Below, piece after piece: positions 24,352-33,719 of a stretch of DNA of 64,000 nt. The stretch is from Paraphysomonas bandaiensis. Taxonomy: Eukaryota > Chrysophyceae. The notes under the pieces were generated by a model that did no database searches, was not told where the DNA came from, and saw only the letters and a list, made by a program, of their open reading frames with translations. A program made the position numbers and the translations under genes. The stretch is taken from NCBI GenBank assembly GCA_965644295.1, contig CBFFRP010000030.1, forward strand, positions 1 to 64,000, read 5' to 3'. Position 1 is the first letter of the stretch. Every line of letters starts with the position of its first letter.

Positions 24352-25616
24352 GAAAATTAAATCGTTGGTAGCTGTATTCGGAAGTGATATATATTATAAG
24401 TAAAGAATAAGGTTTTTAGTATTCGCTGTCTTATGACATTAATACCGGAAGTATTTAAATATAATAACAACTGATATATACATACTGTCAGTGTGATTCG
24501 TGTAATCGATATTATATATATACATACTGTCTGTGTGATTTGTGCAACAATCGATATACAGTTGTGCATTGTCAGTTGTACGGTATGCATTACCGCCAGT
24601 ACGTAATATACATAATACTCATCAAGAAGGATAATTTCCAGAGAAGTCGCAGCAGTTTTGTTTGTCAGAAGTTTATTATCATGAGGTGACGTGTAATCTT
24701 GTTTATCCACAATACCTGGCGAGTCGCTGGAAGTATAGTTCTGGATGGGGCACCACCGTTGGCCAGAGTTGGTTACCTGCGCATTACACCCTAAGAGCAT
24801 TACTCTCAATCCAGAACACTTACACAGCAGTCACTCTGCGGTATGTGGCATATAAGAAGTACCGATCTTACACCGAGACAACTTCTGGAGCACGATGCTG
24901 ATACAGAGGTGTATATATAGGAAATAATTTACCCAAAATATTTTTTCTATTAATTGCATGCATTGATAATACTAATATGAACGCTGTCCCCCATTGATGG
25001 ATATTGAAGATGCTAACGGTCACATTACTTGAATCCTTGAATTATCGGGAGAACTTCACAGGATGCACACTGAGCATACCTTCTGCAAAATAACGACTCA
25101 AGCAGTATTTTATCCTCTTGTAAGGGTCCTCTTCCACTTCACTGTCTCTTCTTAAGGCAATAACCACACACATGAAGCAGTTGTCTCAAGCGGTTAAAAG
25201 TCATCGTACTGGTCTTGCACAGCATGAAGCTTGCGGTACAGTGAAGTCAAGTCAGTCCATTAACGACTCCATCAATCGTCCTTTGTTTTAATCTGCAGGT
25301 TGGGTCATAATTTCACCCCACAATAGACTGTCTGTGTGTCTATTTATGGTCACATGACCCTCAGGCCGTTCCTTAGGACATGTCAAAATCAAAAAAATGG
25401 TATTATTTTGACAGTGGGGTGCGTTTTGCCATTCCTTAGGACAGTCAAAAATCAAAATAATGGCAAAATATTATTTTGACACCCGGCTCGCATCAAAATA
25501 ATGGTCACTATTTTGACGCCAGAGAAGGAATGTCAAAATAGTTGACCTCGCGTCAAAATAGTTGATAAGGCCATTATAACCACAATAAGTCATCTTTTAG
25601 ACAGAAGTAACACACG

Positions 25617-26697
25617 ATGAGCACCAGTGTGATCAAAGTGAACACCCCAAGCGTGTTCACGCTTGTTTCGAACCTAATAACAGTTGAAGCGGCGCTGGAG
25701 ACCGTGGCTGAGAAGGAAGGAAACCAATCCTTCTTGGATCTAAAGGAAGAAATGGAAAAGACTCAGAGGAGCGATGCAGAATGAGGACATCCCTTTATGG
25801 AATGCCCTTGCCCAAAAGAACTCCGGCATTAATATCGATGAAATGCTTCTTCTGTTCAGACAGAAGAAGTATTTGGAGGCTGCCTCTGCAAAGCAAAACA
25901 AGAACAGAGTGATTCAAGATGATGATGAAGCGGTTGGTGATGAAGACTATGTAAATGAAGCGGTTGGTGATGTGAATGACGACGGGAATGTTGATGCTGC
26001 TTCAGTGGATCAAGATGATCGTGAAGATAAATCACCTGATTCTACTGCTCTGACAGAGCCCAGTGCTTCAAACCTTATGACAAAACGAGAAATAGAGAAA
26101 TGCCAATTGCTGAAGAACTTCCCACCTGATTACATGCATCAAACATATCTGGCATTTATAAAACTAGGTCCGCCGGCTGCACCATTTGATTCACCAGTCC
26201 TTCGTGGCGAATTAAGCTGTGGACCGAAGAAAAAGTTGGGCACTCTGTCCTCTGATAGTTTAATGATTAAGGCTTGCGATCTATCGAAGCCCGCGGATCG
26301 AAGCACGCCATTAAGCAGAGCAGATGCACGAAATCAGCACAGAATGGAAGAAGAATTCGCCATCGAAAAGAAGAGAACTAAAAAATTCTTGGTTGCGCAA
26401 CAGGAGAGTAACAAATTGGAATCCTACGTCATTGACTTGGAATGCTATCGTCAGAAAATCGAAGACTTTGAGAAGAAAATTGCATTGCATGAGGCCTTAG
26501 GAGACAAAGACTCAGCAAATCGTATTCGTTAAGAATTGTTGTCGTATTATGAAAACAACAGTATGCCATCCAAACCCACGCTTGTTGATCTCACTGCTGA
26601 AGATAATAGCGATGACGATGGTAACCCGCATCATCCAATGAAGAAGAAGCGTATTAACCCTTTCCAGACACCATCTCCTAAAGATGAAAGCCCGTCT
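25617..26697 (+). pseudogene. Harbinger accessory (DNA-binding) protein gene, interrupted (unit 1)
   Basis: PIF/Harbinger elements carry a second gene for a Myb/SANT-like DNA-binding protein. Three plus-strand pieces fit that position. First is a 55-codon frame at 25,617-25,784 (MSTSVIKVNTPSVFTLVSN). It overlaps a 252-codon frame at 25,774-26,532 in another phase. The second frame has an acidic middle with the repeat EAVGD, then a helical coiled segment (RMEEEFAIEKKRTKKF, YRQKIEDFEKKIALHEALG). The second frame ends at TAA 26,530-26,532, but the same phase continues with coding-like sequence (PSKPTLVDLTAEDNSDDDG and a basic MKKKRINPF) to TGA at 26,704-26,706. The gene therefore seems to have one frameshift and one nonsense mutation. 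No Myb helix is clearly visible. Confidence 0.5.
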
Positions 26698-26957
26698 AAT
26701 GTATGATCTTTTCGTTGTGTGCTTTACAGTTATTGCTATTAAGCTAACACTACTTATTAAACAAGCACAACTGTCTTTTTATTTCTTGCATACATTTATT
26801 CTTCTGCTACTAGCATATTACAGTCTCCAGTCTGCAGCTAAGTTCATTTTACAGTCTCTACAGTAGTCTCTAGGTAAGATTGCATACTTTCTTAGCTACA
26901 GTATGTGAGCTCACAATGGGTGGGATCTTAAATTTTAATTACTTAACATATAGCAAG

Positions 26958-27594
26958 CTATAACCAAATCAATTCACGCTTCCTTCTGGCAACAGAATGA
27001 TGAACAATAAGGTCACGACGTAGCTCATAGTGTGTAGTCTGCACTTCTTCTTCGATATGATCTGCAATAAAAGGACGCAACATAGTTCCTTCTGCGACAG
27101 GTGTATTACCATTTCTTGCGCGATTCATTGCTCTGGTTTCCATTACTCTGCGCTGAGTACCATCGTACAGGTCATCGTACTCGTCATCTGGGTTTGATTC
27201 ATTCCAGTCATACGCCTCTTCCCACCTCTTATCATATCCATCATAACTCAGCAATATGTTATGCAGAATGCAACTTGTAAAGAAGACATTATCAATTTGG
27301 TCTTTGCTATGAAGTTCAATTGCATTGCACAAAAGACGAAATCGCTTCTTCAAAATGCCGAATACATCTTCAACATCTTTACGCACAGACTCTAAATTGC
27401 AGCTCCAGCTTGCCGTCTTCTCGCAACTGGTATGTCTTACGGTTCCTGTTTTTAAATCTCCTCTCTCTCCGAAGTTTACTCTTGATCTTCTTCGTAGGAT
27501 GAAACCACTCCAGCATAATCTTACTGCAGCGTCGTCTCCTCTTCATACGTTCGAAAGCATTGAACAAACGTGTCATGTTATTCCTGTCTCCCAC
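26958..27594 (-). pseudogene. Harbinger transposase remnant lacking the catalytic core (unit 1)
   Basis: Two minus-strand frames. The N-terminal piece (27,594-27,379) begins MGDRNNMTRLFNAFERMKRR and is very basic. The second piece (about 27,386-26,958) starts DVEDVFGILKKRFRLL and continues IDNVFFTSCILHNILL, which is the C-terminal end of DDE_Tnp_4/ALP1-type transposases (third catalytic acid region). The two pieces overlap in different phases and no room is left for the roughly 200 residues that carry the first two catalytic Asp residues. The transposase is an internal deletion product, so the copy can move only if another element supplies the enzyme. Confidence 0.75.
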
Positions 27595-28218
27595 TGCTCA
27601 TAATAATGACACTATATATGTCACATTAAATGACAACACTGCTTGATTTGAACATTTGAATTCAACCCAGGCTATACAGGTGTATACGTGGCCGTATATA
27701 CTATTTTGATGCGAGATGTCCTAAGGAATGGCACATCAAAAGTCAAAATCCACCGAAATCCACAAAAATATTGATTTCACATCAAAATAATTATTTTGAT
27801 TTTGACATGTCCTAAGGAACGGCCTCACATCTAACACACTCCTGCCAGTATACCAGCAACCGTATATACAAAATACATACTCTAATAATACGTAATTTAC
27901 ACAATTTTACATAGTTTCGACCGTTTAGAAAAACCCACCGATCTATGTAAAACTAAAGGCAGGATTTTTGGGAGTTGTGTAAAATAATTTACACGAGAAA
28001 AAATTATTCTCTATTGTAGTGTGTGTGAGTTTTTGGGTTTAGCGAAACTAGAAGAACTATGTAAAATGAATTACACAACCTAAACTAAAAAAATCGCCAG
28101 TTTTTGACTCCGAAAAGTGCCACAAACGGTTTGTTTTTGTGCGATCTTGCAGCTATGATCTTGCTGTTATGATGTTCATAAGATATATATATACTTTGAC
28201 ATTGGTCATCAAGACAAA

Positions 28219-29910
28219 GTGATGAATCGAGCCGCATTAGAACACGTTATTCAGGGTCAGGCAGAACGAAATGTCATGAAAGCAACACAGTCCCACTACT
28301 TATCCAAATTGCGAGTTATGACAGGACTGCTGAATGAAGCGGAGCCTGCAATTCGAAACGAAGCATTGGAAATTGTTGATGGGGATGTTAGAAAGCATAC
28401 GGGTGACGCCAAGCATATATATGTCCTGAAACTTCCAATGTCTGCAGACACCGCAAAACTTTTGTTCGCATACATCTCAATCAACAGGCACCTAGCGAAA
28501 TCAAGTCGGCGAAAGAAGAAGCGAAGTTCATTCGAGATCAATCAAGAGAATGCATGCACTACTAGCGCTCCTTCAACTGGCGATAGTATAATGAATGAAA
28601 GAGATCTTAATCCCGGACAAAATGTTGTTACTGTAAGCGCACAAACGTATCAAAATTATAAGAGTGCTCTGCGTTGGTGGCACGAATATGATAGTCCGAA
28701 TATGAGTAAAGTTGGTCATGTTTGGCCAGTAGAGGTTGACAGAGCTATATGTGCGGCTATTGCTACATATAAGAGGGATATAGGGCTGAAGAAAAGAAAC
28801 GGAATTATGAAAGTTCGAGACGGCAAACTTCCCTATAACCTATACGGATACAAAACCATTTGTGCCCATTTCATGAGCAAGATTCCAACTGCCAGAAGCC
28901 AGTCTTGGCATGAAGGGTTATTTGCCTCCCTATTCACTAAGTTGTCAGTGAATACAATTGGTCGTTCCGATAATATTGACGACATCTTAACATGCAACAT
29001 GGATTGGATAAACGATGCCCTAACTATTGTTTTTGGCACTACTAAAGTGGACCAAACTGGCACCAAAACTACAGATATGAAACGTTTATACGCAAATCCA
29101 TTTATGCCAGAAGTTTGTGTTATTCTAGACTTAGCTGTTTATGTGTGGTGTAAGCACTGTACAAGTACGGAAGATGCTGAATATGTATTTGATGGGGCTG
29201 ACCAAGAGAAAAGATACTACAATCTATTAGTTCAAGCAGTGGAAAAGGACATCGACTCCTCGTTGGATCTTGGTTGTGCTCGGGAAGATATCGGCACTCA
29301 CAGTAACCGGAAATTTGCCGAGTCGACATCAGTTTCGAGGATTGATGGCCCTAGTAGAACGCAAGTGTGTCTTCGAGCAGGGCAAGGTGTAGGCAGAACA
29401 CAGGACTGCTACATGTTCTCCGAAGATGATGGTGATGCGCTAGTGGGGCGAACGGTAGCTCAACTAAAACTTAACGCTGACGAATTTGATGTACTTCCAC
29501 CACATTGGTGCAATGCTGCTGTTATTCAGTTAAATGAGTATGGATGGGGCAACATCTTACCTAGCTATAACTACTACTGTGAGGGATTCCAAAGAATTAT
29601 TAGAATGCTGTTTGCTAGTCTTGTTTATCATCATCATGAAGGAAACATTAAACGGCTATACCATCCCCGACATCCAATTCACTGCCAGCCAATATTCACA
29701 GACCCTACACTTCTAAACTCGTTGAAGGATAAAGTACTTTTGTGTCACCAGTACTGCACTGATACAGGAATGAGCGCTGAAGGTGTACCTGGTATTATCT
29801 TGATATCAAGAGAGATAAGAAACTTCAAGGCGGAAGTAGATAAAGATAAATCATCAGTGTTGCAGCGCGGCCTAATGATCTTAATATCAATACTTTGGCT
29901 AACAGATTAG
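28219..29910 (+). CDS. Crypton-type tyrosine recombinase (unit 2)
   Basis: Identical at the protein level to the recombinase at 22,660-24,351, with the same R249, K276, H361/R364 and Y398 and the same Q389 substitution. The upstream 288 bp from the element edge, including the TGTAAA palindromes, is also the same, so both copies should have equal expression potential. Confidence 0.85.
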   Translation: MMNRAALEHVIQGQAERNVMKATQSHYLSKLRVMTGLLNEAEPAIRNEALEIVDGDVRKHTGDAKHIYVLKLPMSADTAKLLFAYISINRHLAKSSRRKKKRSSFEINQENACTTSAPSTGDSIMNERDLNPGQNVVTVSAQTYQNYKSALRWWHEYDSPNMSKVGHVWPVEVDRAICAAIATYKRDIGLKKRNGIMKVRDGKLPYNLYGYKTICAHFMSKIPTARSQSWHEGLFASLFTKLSVNTIGRSDNIDDILTCNMDWINDALTIVFGTTKVDQTGTKTTDMKRLYANPFMPEVCVILDLAVYVWCKHCTSTEDAEYVFDGADQEKRYYNLLVQAVEKDIDSSLDLGCAREDIGTHSNRKFAESTSVSRIDGPSRTQVCLRAGQGVGRTQDCYMFSEDDGDALVGRTVAQLKLNADEFDVLPPHWCNAAVIQLNEYGWGNILPSYNYYCEGFQRIIRMLFASLVYHHHEGNIKRLYHPRHPIHCQPIFTDPTLLNSLKDKVLLCHQYCTDTGMSAEGVPGIILISREIRNFKAEVDKDKSSVLQRGLMILISILWLTD

Positions 29911-31175
29911 GAAAATTAAATCGTTGGTAGCTGTATTCGGAAGTGATATATATTATAAGTAAAGAATAAGGTTTTTAGTATTCGCTGTCTTATGACATTA
30001 ATACCGGAAGTATTTAAATATAATAACAACTGATATATACATACTGTCAGTGTGATTCGTGTAATCGATATTATATATATACATACTGTCTGTGTGATTT
30101 GTGCAACAATCGATATACAGTTGTGCATTGTCAGTTGTACGGTATGCATTACCGCCAGTACGTAATATACATAATACTCATCAAGAAGGATAATTTCCAG
30201 AGAAGTCGCAGCAGTTTTGTTTGTCAGAAGTTTATTATCATGAGGTGACGTGTAATCTTGTTTATCCACAATACCTGGCGAGTCGCTGGAAGTATAGTTC
30301 TGGATGGGGCACCACCGTTGGCCAGAGTTGGTTACCTGCGCATTACACCCTAAGAGCATTACTCTCAATCCAGAACACTTACACAGCAGTCACTCTGCGG
30401 TATGTGGCATATAAGAAGTACCGATCTTACACCGAGACAACTTCTGGAGCACGATGCTGATACAGAGGTGTATATATAGGAAATAATTTACCCAAAATAT
30501 TTTTTCTATTAATTGCATGCATTGATAATACTAATATGAACGCTGTCCCCCATTGATGGATATTGAAGATGCTAACGGTCACATTACTTGAATCCTTGAA
30601 TTATCGGGAGAACTTCACAGGATGCACACTGAGCATACCTTCTGCAAAATAACGACTCAAGCAGTATTTTATCCTCTTGTAAGGGTCCTCTTCCACTTCA
30701 CTGTCTCTTCTTAAGGCAATAACCACACACATGAAGCAGTTGTCTCAAGCGGTTAAAAGTCATCGTACTGGTCTTGCACAGCATGAAGCTTGCGGTACAG
30801 TGAAGTCAAGTCAGTCCATTAACGACTCCATCAATCGTCCTTTGTTTTAATCTGCAGGTTGGGTCATAATTTCACCCCACAATAGACTGTCTGTGTGTCT
30901 ATTTATGGTCACATGACCCTCAGGCCGTTCCTTAGGACATGTCAAAATCAAAAAAATGGTATTATTTTGACAGTGGGGTGCGTTTTGCCATTCCTTAGGA
31001 CAGTCAAAAATCAAAATAATGGCAAAATATTATTTTGACACCCGGCTCGCATCAAAATAATGGTCACTATTTTGACGCCAGAGAAGGAATGTCAAAATAG
31101 TTGACCTCGCGTCAAAATAGTTGATAAGGCCATTATAACCACAATAAGTCATCTTTTAGACAGAAGTAACACACG

Positions 31176-32256
31176 ATGAGCACCAGTGTGATCAAAGTGA
31201 ACACCCCAAGCGTGTTCACGCTTGTTTCGAACCTAATAACAGTTGAAGCGGCGCTGGAGACCGTGGCTGAGAAGGAAGGAAACCAATCCTTCTTGGATCT
31301 AAAGGAAGAAATGGAAAAGACTCAGAGGAGCGATGCAGAATGAGGACATCCCTTTATGGAATGCCCTTGCCCAAAAGAACTCCGGCATTAATATCGATGA
31401 AATGCTTCTTCTGTTCAGACAGAAGAAGTATTTGGAGGCTGCCTCTGCAAAGCAAAACAAGAACAGAGTGATTCAAGATGATGATGAAGCGGTTGGTGAT
31501 GAAGACTATGTAAATGAAGCGGTTGGTGATGTGAATGACGACGGGAATGTTGATGCTGCTTCAGTGGATCAAGATGATCGTGAAGATAAATCACCTGATT
31601 CTACTGCTCTGACAGAGCCCAGTGCTTCAAACCTTATGACAAAACGAGAAATAGAGAAATGCCAATTGCTGAAGAACTTCCCACCTGATTACATGCATCA
31701 AACATATCTGGCATTTATAAAACTAGGTCCGCCGGCTGCACCATTTGATTCACCAGTCCTTCGTGGCGAATTAAGCTGTGGACCGAAGAAAAAGTTGGGC
31801 ACTCTGTCCTCTGATAGTTTAATGATTAAGGCTTGCGATCTATCGAAGCCCGCGGATCGAAGCACGCCATTAAGCAGAGCAGATGCACGAAATCAGCACA
31901 GAATGGAAGAAGAATTCGCCATCGAAAAGAAGAGAACTAAAAAATTCTTGGTTGCGCAACAGGAGAGTAACAAATTGGAATCCTACGTCATTGACTTGGA
32001 ATGCTATCGTCAGAAAATCGAAGACTTTGAGAAGAAAATTGCATTGCATGAGGCCTTAGGAGACAAAGACTCAGCAAATCGTATTCGTTAAGAATTGTTG
32101 TCGTATTATGAAAACAACAGTATGCCATCCAAACCCACGCTTGTTGATCTCACTGCTGAAGATAATAGCGATGACGATGGTAACCCGCATCATCCAATGA
32201 AGAAGAAGCGTATTAACCCTTTCCAGACACCATCTCCTAAAGATGAAAGCCCGTCT
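31176..32256 (+). pseudogene. Harbinger accessory protein gene, interrupted (unit 2)
   Basis: Copy of the 25,617-26,697 locus with the same phase change near 31,333 and the same in-frame TAA at 32,089-32,091 followed by continuing coding-like text. Shared lesions date the decay to before the tandem duplication. Confidence 0.5.
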
Positions 32257-32516
32257 AATGTATGATCTTTTCGTTGTGTGCTTTACAGTTATTGCTATTA
32301 AGCTAACACTACTTATTAAACAAGCACAACTGTCTTTTTATTTCTTGCATACATTTATTCTTCTGCTACTAGCATATTACAGTCTCCAGTCTGCAGCTAA
32401 GTTCATTTTACAGTCTCTACAGTAGTCTCTAGGTAAGATTGCATACTTTCTTAGCTACAGTATGTGAGCTCACAATGGGTGGGATCTTAAATTTTAATTA
32501 CTTAACATATAGCAAG

Positions 32517-33153
32517 CTATAACCAAATCAATTCACGCTTCCTTCTGGCAACAGAATGATGAACAATAAGGTCACGACGTAGCTCATAGTGTGTAGTCTG
32601 CACTTCTTCTTCGATATGATCTGCAATAAAAGGACGCAACATAGTTCCTTCTGCGACAGGTGTATTACCATTTCTTGCGCGATTCATTGCTCTGGTTTCC
32701 ATTACTCTGCGCTGAGTACCATCGTACAGGTCATCGTACTCGTCATCTGGGTTTGATTCATTCCAGTCATACGCCTCTTCCCACCTCTTATCATATCCAT
32801 CATAACTCAGCAATATGTTATGCAGAATGCAACTTGTAAAGAAGACATTATCAATTTGGTCTTTGCTATGAAGTTCAATTGCATTGCACAAAAGACGAAA
32901 TCGCTTCTTCAAAATGCCGAATACATCTTCAACATCTTTACGCACAGACTCTAAATTGCAGCTCCAGCTTGCCGTCTTCTCGCAACTGGTATGTCTTACG
33001 GTTCCTGTTTTTAAATCTCCTCTCTCTCCGAAGTTTACTCTTGATCTTCTTCGTAGGATGAAACCACTCCAGCATAATCTTACTGCAGCGTCGTCTCCTC
33101 TTCATACGTTCGAAAGCATTGAACAAACGTGTCATGTTATTCCTGTCTCCCAC
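32517..33153 (-). pseudogene. Harbinger transposase remnant lacking the catalytic core (unit 2)
   Basis: Copy of the minus-strand remnant at 26,958-27,594: basic N-terminal piece and C-terminal DVEDVFGILKKRFRLL piece, with the catalytic middle missing in the same way. Confidence 0.75.
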
Positions 33154-33719
33154 TGCTCATAATAATGACACTATATATGTCACATTAAATGACAACACTG
33201 CTTGATTTGAACATTTGAATTCAACCCAGGCTATACAGGTGTATACGTGGCCGTATATACTATTTTGATGCGAGATGTCCTAAGGAATGGCACATCAAAA
33301 GTCAAAATCCACCGAAATCCACAAAAATATTGATTTCACATCAAAATAATTATTTTGATTTTGACATGTCCTAAGGAACGGCCTCACATCTAACACACTC
33401 CTGCCAGTATACCAGCAACCGTATATACAAAATACATACTCTAATAATACGTAATTTACACAATTTTACATAGTTTCGACCGTTTAGAAAAATTCACACT
33501 CTATAAACTACAATGATGCTGCTCCTCCTGTCGAAACACAAGAGGTGATGTGCTGCTCTTGCTGTCACAATGGTTGGTGTGTTGTATGGTAGAGTGCCAT
33601 CAATTGGTTGGTGGAATAAAATCACTTCGACTTTTTCTCGTGCAGTTAATGTATGAGGTCCTCCAAGTGACTAACAAACTGGTGATCAGCAACAGTAAAC
33701 TACCTCCTGCATTGCAAAT

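Larger units (their letters stand above)
25361..27827. mobile_element. nested PIF/Harbinger DNA transposon with TCA target duplication (unit 1)
   Basis: Perfect 31-bp terminal inverted repeats lie at 25,364-25,394 and 27,794-27,824. They begin GGCCGTTCCTTAGGACATGT. The 3-bp direct repeat TCA flanks them (25,361-25,363 and 27,825-27,827). A 3-bp duplication and a Harbinger-like transposase remnant identify the superfamily. Inside each end are many copies of TCAAAATA or its complement TATTTTGA, partly as palindromes (25,395-25,565 and 27,700-27,800), a likely transposase-binding array. The element lies wholly within the Crypton-like unit and is present identically in the second unit, so it inserted before the duplication. 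Confidence 0.88.
22370..27933 (+). mobile_element. Crypton-like tyrosine-recombinase element, unit 1 (with nested Harbinger)
   Basis: First of two head-to-tail units with a period of 5,559 bp. Its left edge follows a run of seven As (22,368-22,374) and its right edge is a run of five As (27,929-27,933) that is also the left edge of unit 2. Without the nested Harbinger (25,364-27,824) and one TCA, the element is about 3.1 kb with one recombinase gene, as expected for Cryptons. There are no long terminal repeats, no inverted termini and no target duplication beyond the A tract. The left end holds the palindrome TGTAAAATAATTTACA (22,419-22,434) and a similar TGTAAAATGAATTACA (22,501-22,516). The right end has two TTTACA copies (27,896-27,911). 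Confidence 0.8.
30920..33386. mobile_element. nested PIF/Harbinger DNA transposon (unit 2)
   Basis: Second copy of the 2,461-bp Harbinger element (30,923-33,383) with the same 31-bp inverted termini and TCA on both sides. It carries the same interrupted accessory gene and core-deleted transposase, which shows it was duplicated with its Crypton-like host rather than transposed again. Confidence 0.87.
27929..33492 (+). mobile_element. Crypton-like tyrosine-recombinase element, unit 2 (with nested Harbinger)
   Basis: The second unit repeats unit 1 with an offset of exactly 5,559 bp. Reading the two side by side I find no difference in the parts compared, and all encoded frames are identical. 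It starts at the shared A tract 27,929-27,933 and ends in GTTTAGAAAAA (33,482-33,492). After that the host sequence TTCACACTC begins. Only one A tract lies at each of the three junctions. The pair sits in the short interval between the divergent RFWD3 and NOP56 genes. Collapse or false duplication in assembly cannot be excluded from sequence alone. Confidence 0.8.

Noticed and set aside
25364-27824. Treating the 31-bp inverted repeats as the ends of the whole Crypton-like unit
   Set aside because: They lie inside the unit, have their own TCA duplication and enclose Harbinger remnants, while the tandem boundaries are at the A tracts.
22370-33492. DIRS/Ngaro-type retroelement
   Set aside because: A tyrosine recombinase is present but no reverse transcriptase or RNase H is found anywhere in the unit, and there are no split or inverted repeats of the DIRS kind.
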